From NCBI GenBank assembly GCA_031281115.1, contig JAITFV010000325.1, positions 1 to 6,059 on the forward strand: a stretch of DNA of 6,059 nucleotides, in the 5' to 3' direction. Each line of letters opens with the position of its first letter. The stretch's first letter is position 1. Both the position numbers and the translations under genes were made by a program. Below, piece by piece: positions 1 through 5,458 of this stretch. The notes below the pieces were generated by a model. The model saw only the letters and a program-made list of their open reading frames with translations. It had not been told where the DNA came from and searched no databases. This stretch comes from Oscillospiraceae bacterium (GTDB taxonomy: Bacteria; Bacillota; Clostridia; Oscillospirales; Ruminococcaceae).

Positions 1-212
1 TTAACTTTATTAAAGTGCTTGCAGGGAGCAAGTCCCCGCTCAGAAAAGCTGTTATTTCCATGCTGACCGGCATAGGTTCGCTCGCTGCAGCGAGTTTGAT
101 AACGGGTTTTTTCGGAGTGCAAATCATTGTGAATCTATATACGGTTTTCATTGCGCTTGTGCTCGGTGCGCCGGGGGTTGTGTTGATTTTATTGAAGGCG
201 TTTGTAATATAG
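1..212 (+). CDS. bofA: BofA-family protein (pro-sigma-K processing regulator), C-terminal part
   Basis: The reading frame is open from the left edge (in frame from base 3) to the TAG at 210-212, so about 69 C-terminal residues are visible and the true start lies outside the window. A GTG at 15 could be read as a start, but the frame continues upstream through NFIK, so I treat the gene as truncated by the window. The visible part has two hydrophobic segments separated by a glycine turn. It ends with the family signature: an asparagine-containing VNLYT segment followed by LGAPG and a short hydrophobic tail. In Bacillus, BofA is an integral membrane protein of the forespore outer membrane that holds the SpoIVFB protease inactive until sigma-K is needed. 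The known protein has about 87 residues, so little is missing. The family call rests on this C-terminal pattern. A function in sporulation is inferred from the family. Confidence 0.8.
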   Translation, partial: NFIKVLAGSKSPLRKAVISMLTGIGSLAAASLITGFFGVQIIVNLYTVFIALVLGAPGVVLILLKAFVI

Positions 213-222
213 CAATCAAGAG

Positions 223-256
223 AAAGCGGGGTACTTTAGAAAGTCCCCGCTTTTTT
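223..256 (+). terminator. Rho-independent terminator after bofA
   Basis: A GC-rich stem (AAAGCGGGG pairing with CCCCGCTTT, extended by ACT/AGT past a one-base bulge) is closed by a short loop and followed by a run of six T. It starts 11 bases after the bofA stop codon. On the minus strand the run after the stem is only TTT, so it is a weak terminator for the convergent gene. Confidence 0.9.
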
Positions 257-262
257 GTTTGC

Positions 263-425
263 TATTGCTCCCCCAATTAAACCTTGCCATTTTCACTTGT
301 CTTTTTGCCGTCATACTGCGTTAATTTTTCCTTAAATATAAGCGTATATTCGCGTCAAAATTGCCTTATCTGACAACAAAAATCCTGCGTGACAATTTTG
401 GCAAGGTTTAATTGGGGGAGCAATA
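263..425. mobile_element. MITE-like element with 25-bp terminal inverted repeats and TA flanks
   Basis: Bases 265-289 and 399-423 are perfect reverse complements (25 bp, outer ends TTGCTCCCCC and GGGGGAGCAA). Both ends are bordered by TA (263-264 and 424-425), as expected for a TA target-site duplication of the IS630/Tc1-mariner type. The 109-base interior has no convincing reading frame. It carries further imperfect subterminal complementarity, for example TTGTC at 297-301 with GACAA at 391-395. A non-autonomous transposable element is the simplest reading. It lies between the bofA terminator and the stop codon of the minus-strand gene, and when transcribed it would fold into a long hairpin that could form the 3' end of that gene's mRNA. 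The IS family assignment rests only on the TA flanks. Because TA is self-complementary, it could also simply be part of the repeat. Confidence 0.7.
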
Positions 426-438
426 TAATTAATTTCTG

Positions 439-1641
439 TTACATTTCCGTTACATTGCCGCCGCTCACGGAAACCCTGTATAAACCTGCGGTCGTCGCGC
501 CGCTGCAATGGTAAAAAATACGTCCTCCGACAATGCAAATCCCGTCTACATTTCTGATATTTGAAACTAAAGTAGTTTTATTGCTTCCGTCGGTTCTGAC
601 CCTGCTTATGTCCGTTTCACTGTTCTGAGGGTTTCTCTCGGTGAAGTAAACCCAGTTTTCTTCTGTATTTAAATGGTCAATGCTTTCCACGCTGTCCAAC
701 ACAACCTGCCTGTTTGAGCCGTCGAGATTCGCACTGTACAGGGTGTGAATAAAGAATTGTTGGTTCATATGGTCGCGGCTTGTCCTTCTGTCACCGGTGA
801 AGAAGATTCTGTTCCCGCTGATTGACATATGCGCGATACTGTTGTTTTCAGAGGCGGCTATAACTGTTCCGTAACCTGAACCGTCGATTCTCACACGGTC
901 TATATGACGGTTGCCGATAAAGTAAATCCAGTCGCCGACAACATTGAAGCGCAAGCCGGGGAATCCTCTCCTGTCGAGGAGCTGCTCTCTGCCCGTACCG
1001 TCTGTCCTTATTTTATAAAGACCGCCGCCTTCGTTATTAGAGCGGGTATCAGTGTAATAAATCCAGTCGCCGGCTACTGTCATCGCGAAACCCGATTGCC
1101 TGCCCTGAAAAGCCATAATCAGCGTCAGGTTGCTTCCGTTTGTATCTACTCCGTAGATTCCGGGGATGTTGTTTTCAATGCCGATGAAATAAACCCGGCT
1201 GCCGACTACGCTTATGTTAGCCATATCAGGCGCGGAAGCGGCACCGACCCTGTTAATAAACGTTAATTGCTGTCTGCTGCCGCCGTCGTGCCTTGTTCTG
1301 TTGATACTGCTGCCGAAATCGGCAAAATAAACCCAGTCGCCGTCAACCGCGGCAAAGCCTGCGTTCATAGTATTGCCGTGAGAGTTTCCGGGCATAGGAG
1401 CCGGAAATGCGGGAAGCCCGGCAGCCACACGCAGAATCGCAATTGCATCGGCTGTGTTGATAACACCATCGTTATTTAAGTCATATCTTGTTCTTTGCTC
1501 CGGCGTCAGCTGTATCAGACCGGCTGAAAACCTAAGTACCGTCAGCGCGTCTGACGTAGTAAAGGCTGTATCAGCCGAAACGCCCGCTGCGAGCGACAAT
1601 ACCATTACTGCCGTAAGTAAAACCGAGAATAGTTTCTTCAT
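439..1641 (-). CDS. Secreted dockerin-like / seven-repeat beta-propeller protein (DUF5050-like)
   Basis: A 400-residue protein. I chose the ATG at 1641 because a GGAGG lies 8 bases upstream; an earlier in-frame TTG at 1656 would overlap that ribosome binding site. Residues 1-23 are a typical signal peptide (MKK, hydrophobic core, GVSA cleavage region). Residues 28-76 resemble a type I dockerin: a first helix (SDALTVLRFSAGL) without a calcium loop, then a complete loop D54-x-N56-x-D58-G-x-I-N62-x-x-D65 and helix (AIAILRVAAGL). A Pro/Gly linker follows. From about residue 98 to the end there are seven units of the form GDWVYF...LYRVRTDGSN, the blade pattern of DUF5050/LRP-type propellers. No transmembrane anchor, sortase motif or catalytic motif is visible. 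The protein is probably exported and may attach to a cohesin or bind a ligand; which partner cannot be said. It is transcribed divergently from the hydrogenase-type operon and has no operon partner in the window. Confidence 0.85.
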   Translation of the reverse strand: MKKLFSVLLTAVMVLSLAAGVSADTAFTTSDALTVLRFSAGLIQLTPEQRTRYDLNNDGVINTADAIAILRVAAGLPAFPAPMPGNSHGNTMNAGFAAVDGDWVYFADFGSSINRTRHDGGSRQQLTFINRVGAASAPDMANISVVGSRVYFIGIENNIPGIYGVDTNGSNLTLIMAFQGRQSGFAMTVAGDWIYYTDTRSNNEGGGLYKIRTDGTGREQLLDRRGFPGLRFNVVGDWIYFIGNRHIDRVRIDGSGYGTVIAASENNSIAHMSISGNRIFFTGDRRTSRDHMNQQFFIHTLYSANLDGSNRQVVLDSVESIDHLNTEENWVYFTERNPQNSETDISRVRTDGSNKTTLVSNIRNVDGICIVGGRIFYHCSGATTAGLYRVSVSGGNVTEM

Positions 1642-1649
1642 TTTGAAGT

Positions 1650-1654
1650 CCTCC
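1650..1654 (-). promoter_or_regulatory. Ribosome binding site deciding the start of the dockerin/propeller gene
   Basis: GGAGG on the minus strand, 8 bases before the ATG at 1641. It overlaps the codons that would follow the alternative TTG start at 1656, so that longer start is unlikely. Confidence 0.85.
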
Positions 1655-1670
1655 AAATTTAATTTATACT

Positions 1671-1847
1671 AAAATCCAATAAACCGGTTTGTTGGATTTT
1701 AGGGATGGCGCTGCTGCGGCAGCGCGGAATCCTGTTATCCATTTCTTAAATGGATAACAGGATTATAGCCAGTTAAGTTAAAAACGCTAAAGCGTTTTTA
1801 ACCCGCGGCGTATACGCCGCTTGCCGAGAAAACACTTTAGTGTTTTC
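1671..1847. repeat. Cluster of six consecutive perfect hairpins
   Basis: Six separate inverted repeats of different sequence follow one another with short spacers. They are: 1671-1700 (AAAATCCAA/TTGGATTTT with an inner AAACCGGTTT palindrome), 1708-1725 (GCGCTGC/GCAGCGC, loop TGCG), 1728-1764 (17-bp arms, 3-base loop), 1778-1801 (TTAAAAACGCT/AGCGTTTTTAA, loop AA), 1805-1820 (GCGGCG/CGCCGC around TATA) and 1828-1847 (GAAAACACT/AGTGTTTTC, loop TT). No reading frame of note covers the region. It lies between two divergent genes, so it is not an ordinary terminator region. It could be a composite intergenic repeat, a structured leader of the minus-strand gene or protein-binding dyads. The hairpins are direct observation; a function is not evident. 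Confidence 0.85.
1762..1790 (-). promoter_or_regulatory. Possible promoter of the dockerin/propeller gene
   Basis: A perfect TATAAT stands on the minus strand at 1767-1762, but the matching -35 region (TTAGCG, 17-base spacer) is poor. The -10 box overlaps the foot of the 17-bp hairpin and the -35 would lie in the next hairpin. Transcription would start near 1755 and give a leader of about 115 bases that contains the 1708-1725 and 1671-1700 hairpins. No better promoter is visible upstream of this gene. Confidence 0.35.
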
Positions 1848-1915
1848 AATTTAATCAGCTATACTTTATACATCTTATCATAAATTTCCCTTTTTGTAAA
1901 TAGAATTTTTTACAA

Positions 1916-1944
1916 TTGACTTAAAAAAGTTTTTATGCTATACT
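1916..1944 (+). promoter_or_regulatory. Extended -10 sigma-A promoter of the hydrogenase-sensor operon
   Basis: The -35 box TTGACT (1916-1921) is followed by a 17-base spacer and TATACT (1939-1944), with TG at 1936-1937 giving an extended -10. The predicted start near 1951 leaves a leader of about 37 bases before the first gene. The spacer contains a dyad, TAAAAA-AG-TTTTTA (1922-1935), that could serve as an operator. Confidence 0.8.
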
Positions 1945-1987
1945 ATACCATATGTAATGTTAAATAAAACAGAAAGGTAAATGAATT

Positions 1988-2332
1988 ATGACTATCGGTG
2001 ATATTGCGAAGCTTCTTGACTGCGAGGTTCTCTGCTGCGCAGACAGGCTTGACAGCGAGGTACATACTGCCTGCGGTTCTGATATGATGAGCGATGTACT
2101 GGCTTTTGTGAAGGACCAGGCTGTGCTTCTTACGGGACTTTTAAACTCGCAGGTTGTGAGGACGTCGGAGATGATGGACATTATCTGCATCGTGTTCGTA
2201 AGAGGGAAGAAGCCCGACGAGAGCGTGGTGAAGCTGGCGGGCGAGAAAAACATATCTATTCTTTCTACCTCGAGCCGTATGTTTGAGGCTTGCGGGATTC
2301 TTTACGAAAACGGACTTCGGGGAGGGTCTTAG
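1988..2332 (+). CDS. DRTGG-domain protein, first copy
   Basis: A 114-residue soluble protein that opens the operon. The ATG at 1988 has AAAGG about 10 bases upstream. An ATG at 1981 is out of frame and reaches a stop after six codons. The sequence fits small stand-alone DRTGG proteins found beside [FeFe]-hydrogenase genes: an N-terminal helix (TIGDIAKLLDCEVL), a D-x-x-D-S-E-V segment, a core GSDMMSDVLAFV, the LLTGLLNSQVVRTSEM strand-loop, then a predicted beta-alpha segment ending ISILSTSSRMFEACGIL. The DRTGG fold also occurs in some phosphotransacetylases and CBS-domain proteins, and is thought to be a ligand or regulatory module rather than an enzyme. It is clearly related to the shorter DRTGG protein three genes downstream. 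The domain call is good; the ligand and biochemical role are unknown. Confidence 0.8.
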   Translation: MTIGDIAKLLDCEVLCCADRLDSEVHTACGSDMMSDVLAFVKDQAVLLTGLLNSQVVRTSEMMDIICIVFVRGKKPDESVVKLAGEKNISILSTSSRMFEACGILYENGLRGGS

Positions 2333-2414
2333 AAGTTTGAAACCAAAATACAACAGAAAACGGGGAAAATGTTGTTTTTATTCCTCATTGCTGAAGAAAG
2401 GACTTAATTAAAAT

Positions 2415-2840
2415 ATGAGCGTACTTCAATTACACTACGATGTTCCGGGCGATGACTTCACTCGCGCAGGTGAGGCGAGTTCCGCGATAAAAAATAAATT
2501 AAAGCAGATGGGAATTGCTCCCGACGCTATTCGCAATGTCGCCATCGCGACTTACGAGGGTGAAATAAATATGGTAATTCACGCCAACGGCGGTACAATT
2601 GACGTCACGATTGACGCAGACTCGGTGTCTCTTGTTCTGAGGGATACAGGTGCCGGAATACCCGACGTTGAACTCGCCATGCGCGAGGGTTACACAACTG
2701 CCAAGGAAGAAATCCGCGCACTCGGATTCGGAGCGGGCATGGGACTCCCGAACATGAAAAAGTATACAGATGAGTTCGAGCTTAAATCCGAGGTAGGGAA
2801 GGGAACCGAAGTACGGATGAAGGTTTTCCTGAAAAAATAA
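2415..2840 (+). CDS. RsbW/SpoIIAB-like HATPase (anti-sigma-factor-type serine kinase)
   Basis: A 141-residue single-domain GHKL ATPase, the usual size for an anti-sigma kinase. The ATP-site motifs are intact: N-box E48-x-x-x-N52 (ATYEGEIN), G1 box D77-T-G-A-G81, ATP-lid and G2 box G104-F-G-A-G-M-G-L-P-N113, and a G128-K-G-T131 near the C-terminus. There is no histidine phospho-acceptor or sensor domain, so it is not a complete histidine kinase. A ribosome binding site AAAGGA lies 12 bases before the ATG. It follows the first DRTGG gene by 82 bases. Family members phosphorylate STAS-domain anti-anti-sigma proteins on serine or bind sigma factors. Neither a STAS protein nor a sigma factor is encoded in the window, so the target is unknown. 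Proteins of this kind are common beside the Fe-S/H-cluster sensor encoded next, which may control it. Confidence 0.88.
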   Translation: MSVLQLHYDVPGDDFTRAGEASSAIKNKLKQMGIAPDAIRNVAIATYEGEINMVIHANGGTIDVTIDADSVSLVLRDTGAGIPDVELAMREGYTTAKEEIRALGFGAGMGLPNMKKYTDEFELKSEVGKGTEVRMKVFLKK

Positions 2841-2908
2841 ATATCCGCGCAAGGAACACGGATTATAAACGGGACGGGTAAATCCGTTCTCTACAATTTA
2901 GGAAGAAG

Positions 2909-4231
2909 ATGATTAGTTTGATGAAGCAAATTGAAAAATACGATAATTTTTTCCATTCCATCAGCCTTGTTACGGAATCCTGCAAGGGCTGCATTAATTG
3001 TTTGAAACGCTGTCCTACGGAGGCAATACGTGTCCGTAAGGGAAAATCGGAGATTATCAGTGAATACTGCACCGATTGCGGGGCGTGTATACGTGTATGC
3101 CCGCATCATGCGAAAAAGGCGACGTTCGATTCACTCGATTCAATGAATGAATACGAGTATAAAATCGCGCTCCCGCCGCCCGAGCTATATGCGCAGTTTA
3201 ATAACCTTGATGATAAAGCCTTGGTCTTGAATGCGTTGATTTTGCTTGGTTTTGATGATGTTTACGAAGTCGCGGCGGCGGCGGAATTAGTTTCGGAAAT
3301 CACAAGGAAGCTGCTGAAAGACGAAAACACGCGCCTGCCTGTTATTTCCTCGGCTTGCCCGTCTGTAATAAGACTTATAAGAGTAAAATTCCCAAACTTA
3401 GTTGACAGCATTTCACCGATTGTTTCGCCGATGGAGATGGCGGCAAACGCCGCTGTTAAACTCGCGATGCTAAGAACGCGGCTTCCGCGCGAGAAAATAG
3501 GCGTATTTTTCATCGCGCCTTGTTCCGCGAAAGTCACGGAAGTGTACGCTCCGCTCGGAGTTGCAAAATCGCAAATCGACAAAGCTGTCGCTCTAAAAGA
3601 AATATATCCTAAATTACTGCCGCTGATGAAAAAAATCGCGGCAGGCGAGGCAGAAAACGAATTTCCGAGAGAGATTAACAAAGCCGGCAGAATAGGAATC
3701 AGTTGGGGTTGTCACGGCGGAGAAGCCGGGGGTTTGCTCACCGATAAATATTTAGCTGTAGACGGCATTGAAAACGTTATTAAAGCTCTTGAAGACTTGG
3801 AGGATTCAAAGTTTATGAACTTGGAATTCATTGAGCTTAACGCCTGCAGCGGCGGCTGTGTGGGTGGTGTGCTTGCGGTCGAGAATCCGTACATGGCAAA
3901 AGTCAAGCTTACGACCCTGCGGAAATACCTGCCTGTTTCCGGTACGCATATTGACGAAGCGGTTCCGCCTTACGCTTATCACGATAAAAAGATTGAATAC
4001 CAGCCTGTTTACCGCCTTGGTGAAACTCTTGAAGAATCTATCAACCTTATGAATACAGTTGACGAGCTGATTAAGAAGTTCCCCGGGCTTGACTGCGGCT
4101 GCTGCGGTGCACCAACCTGCCGCGCTCATGCAGAGGACGTTGCGAGAGGCGTGGCGAGTGAAAAAGACTGCATACATATTATGCGCTATCATTTTTACAT
4201 AGCAGAAGGATTGAAGGCACATGAAAATTAA
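2909..4231 (+). CDS. Sensory-type [FeFe]-hydrogenase-like iron-sulfur protein (HydS/HfsB-like, no PAS domain)
   Basis: A 440-residue protein. Residues 25-36 (CxxCxxCxxxCP) and 54-65 (CxxCxxCxxxCP) are two ferredoxin-type 4Fe-4S sites. Residues about 85-365 match the large-subunit C-terminal domain of [FeFe] hydrogenases. All four H-cluster cysteines are recognisable: C150 in SSACPS, C205 in APCSAK, and C313 and C317 in NACSGGCVGG. The cysteine that precedes the first ligand in catalytic enzymes (TSCCP) and takes part in proton transfer is alanine (A149), and MPC is changed to APC. This pattern is typical of the sensory groups rather than H2-producing enzymes. Residues 396-421 (C396, C399, C404, C421) form a further 4Fe-4S domain like that of RnfB. 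The protein ends 19 residues later, without the PAS domain many homologues carry. ATG 2909 follows AGGAAG closely; ATG 2921 is a possible alternative. The last 11 bases overlap the next gene. Catalysis is unlikely and sensing is inferred. Confidence 0.88.
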   Translation: MISLMKQIEKYDNFFHSISLVTESCKGCINCLKRCPTEAIRVRKGKSEIISEYCTDCGACIRVCPHHAKKATFDSLDSMNEYEYKIALPPPELYAQFNNLDDKALVLNALILLGFDDVYEVAAAAELVSEITRKLLKDENTRLPVISSACPSVIRLIRVKFPNLVDSISPIVSPMEMAANAAVKLAMLRTRLPREKIGVFFIAPCSAKVTEVYAPLGVAKSQIDKAVALKEIYPKLLPLMKKIAAGEAENEFPREINKAGRIGISWGCHGGEAGGLLTDKYLAVDGIENVIKALEDLEDSKFMNLEFIELNACSGGCVGGVLAVENPYMAKVKLTTLRKYLPVSGTHIDEAVPPYAYHDKKIEYQPVYRLGETLEESINLMNTVDELIKKFPGLDCGCCGAPTCRAHAEDVARGVASEKDCIHIMRYHFYIAEGLKAHEN

Positions 4232-4550
4232 AGACTTAATCGAAAAATATAACTTTGAGGTTGTGAACGAAGGCGACTTCGACAGAGAAATCGCAGGCGT
4301 TTACTGCTGTGACCTGCTTAGCTGGGTCATGGGACGCGCACCTGCAGACAGCGCGTGGCTTACGGTAATGGGCAACATGAACGCTGTTGCCGTAGCTGTT
4401 TTGGCAGATATCGCGGTGATTATTCTCGCCGAGAGCGCAGCGGTTGACGAAGCCGCAATCGCAAAAGCCGCGCAGCAGGACGTTAATATACTTAAAACGA
4501 GTAAACCCGCTTTTGAAGCGGCAGCATTGATTCACGAGATGATTACTTAG
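4221..4550 (+). CDS. DRTGG-domain protein, second copy
   Basis: A 109-residue soluble protein whose ATG lies inside the end of the H-cluster gene (11-base overlap in another frame), which suggests translational coupling. GAAGG motifs stand at 4204-4208 and 4213-4217. It aligns end to end with the operon's first gene: helix MKIKDLIEKYNFEVV, the DFDREIAGVY segment, the core CCDLLSWVMG, then WLTVMGNMNAVAVAV, ADIAVIIL, and a C-terminal VNILKTSKPAFEAAALI that mirrors ISILSTSSRMFEACGIL. The core reads YCCDLLSWVM where the first copy has CGSDMMSDVL, so the two are diverged paralogues, possibly partners in a heteromer. In clostridial hydrogenase loci a DRTGG gene commonly sits between the H-cluster sensor and a PHP gene, as here. 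The ligand is unknown. Confidence 0.8.
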   Translation: MKIKDLIEKYNFEVVNEGDFDREIAGVYCCDLLSWVMGRAPADSAWLTVMGNMNAVAVAVLADIAVIILAESAAVDEAAIAKAAQQDVNILKTSKPAFEAAALIHEMIT

Positions 4551-4551
4551 T

Positions 4552-5304
4552 ATGTTTAATAAAAATCATGCTGACGGCAACCCGCCGGTTGAGCTGACTT
4601 ACGACCTGCATATTCATTCCTGCCTTTCACCGTGCGGGAGCGATGATTCTACGCCTGCGAATATCGCGGGTCTTGCTTCGATTCTTGAATTGGATATAAT
4701 CGCACTCACCGACCACAATTCCTGTAAAAACTGCCCTGCTTTTTTCAAAGCGGCACAGGAATTTAATTTTATCCCAGTTGCAGGAATGGAAATCATGACA
4801 GAGGAAGAAATACATGTACTGTGTCTTTTTGCGGAGCTTGAAGCTGCGATGGATTTTGATGAATATGTGTATTCGCTGCTTTTCCCGATGAAAAACGACA
4901 TAAAAGTCTTTGGAAACCAGTTTATTATGAATGAAACGGACAGGATTATCGGCGAGGTTGAAAACTGCCTTATTAACTCGGTTGGGATTGGACTTCATTT
5001 GCTCGCAGGCGAAGTGAAGAGCAGGGGAGGAATCATTATTCCCGCGCATATCGAACGCGCTGCGTTCAGCCTTATATCTTCGCTTGGTTTTGTTCCAGAC
5101 GACTGCGGCTTTGACTGTGTAGAAATCCGCTCGAAAGAGGCGGTTGATAACTTGAAAATGCAGCATGAATACCTGCAAAAGTGCAATGTGATACATAACA
5201 GCGATGCGCATGATTTGGAGAGTATGTCGCTTGAGGGAAATAAGTTGATAGTAGCGGAGAGAAGCGCGCAGGGGGTAATTGAAGCATTAAAAGCAGTGAA
5301 TTAA
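4552..5304 (+). CDS. PHP-domain metal-dependent phosphoesterase
   Basis: A 250-residue protein, the last gene of the operon. The start is one base after the stop of the DRTGG gene, and no good ribosome binding site is visible, so translation is probably coupled. The PHP metal-binding motifs are all present in order: D18-L-H20-I-H22, T53-D54-H55-N56, E80 (GMEI), H88 (EIHVLCLF), H166 (PAHIER) and D218-A-H220. The fold normally holds a di- or trinuclear metal site and hydrolyses phosphoesters, for example in histidinol phosphatase, polymerase exonuclease modules and nucleotide phosphatases. The substrate here is not deducible. PHP proteins of this size recur directly after the DRTGG gene in clostridial [FeFe]-hydrogenase operons, so a nucleotide-signal or cofactor-related role is possible. 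That is inference. No catalytic hydrogenase subunits follow, unlike many such operons. Confidence 0.87.
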   Translation: MFNKNHADGNPPVELTYDLHIHSCLSPCGSDDSTPANIAGLASILELDIIALTDHNSCKNCPAFFKAAQEFNFIPVAGMEIMTEEEIHVLCLFAELEAAMDFDEYVYSLLFPMKNDIKVFGNQFIMNETDRIIGEVENCLINSVGIGLHLLAGEVKSRGGIIIPAHIERAAFSLISSLGFVPDDCGFDCVEIRSKEAVDNLKMQHEYLQKCNVIHNSDAHDLESMSLEGNKLIVAERSAQGVIEALKAVN

Positions 5305-5394
5305 CACACGGAAATTTAATTTTACCGCAAAAAAGGCGATATAAAAAATATGAGAATAAAAATAGAGGAATGTTTTACCTAAATAATACAACTT

Positions 5395-5439
5395 GAATGT
5401 GTGTAGTGTAATCGAAAGATTACACTACATGTCACATTC
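5395..5439 (+). promoter_or_regulatory. Long GAAA-capped stem-loop upstream of the small membrane gene
   Basis: A perfect 12-bp stem (TGTAGTGTAATC, 5402-5413, with GATTACACTACA, 5418-5429) carries a GAAA tetraloop. It is extended by a second 7-bp stem (GAATGTG, 5395-5401, with CACATTC, 5433-5439) across a 3-base bulge. It ends 7 bases before the GGAG of the following gene. There is no T-run after it, so it is not a standard terminator. A structured leader that controls translation, an RNase III site or the palindromic operator of a repressor are all possible. Confidence 0.75.
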
Positions 5440-5446
5440 TATACTT

Positions 5447-5450
5447 GGAG
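5447..5450 (+). promoter_or_regulatory. Ribosome binding site deciding the start of the small membrane gene
   Basis: GGAG 8 bases before the ATG at 5459. It rules against the longer frame that begins at TTG 5393, which would have to be translated through the 5395-5439 stem-loop. Confidence 0.8.
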
Positions 5451-5458
5451 TATTTATT

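Noticed and set aside
904..1266. Plus-strand reading frame of 120 codons inside the propeller gene
   Set aside because: It is an antisense shadow of the repeat-rich gene, with no family resemblance and no ribosome binding site.
1642..1656. Longer start (TTG at 1656) for the dockerin/propeller gene
   Set aside because: The extra codons overlap the GGAGG that serves the ATG at 1641, and they would put charged residues before the MKK of a normal signal peptide.
1956..1970. Possible Rex (NADH-sensing repressor) site, TGTTAAATAAAACA
   Set aside because: It has the outer TGTT/AACA but wrong spacing and no TTA in the second half-site compared with the usual TTGTTAA-N4-TTAACAA.
2350..2380. Terminator or attenuator between the first DRTGG gene and the kinase gene
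   Set aside because: Only six weak base pairs (ACAACA/TGTTGT) around a 14-base loop; it is followed by T-rich sequence but is too unstable to support.
3262..4222. Two minus-strand frames (139 and 138 codons) opposite the H-cluster gene
   Set aside because: Shadows of a clearly coding plus-strand gene with conserved cysteine motifs.
4627..5211. Minus-strand reading frame of 194 codons opposite the PHP gene
   Set aside because: The plus strand carries all PHP metal motifs in order. The antisense product is basic, low in recognisable structure and lacks a start signal.
5440..5445. TATACT as a -10 box for the small membrane gene
   Set aside because: It abuts the ribosome binding site, so transcription would start after the GGAG, and no -35 box is found at the right distance.
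5393..5458. Longer start (TTG at 5393) for the small membrane protein
   Set aside because: It would run through the 5395-5439 stem-loop and has no ribosome binding site; ATG 5459 has GGAG at 8 bases.
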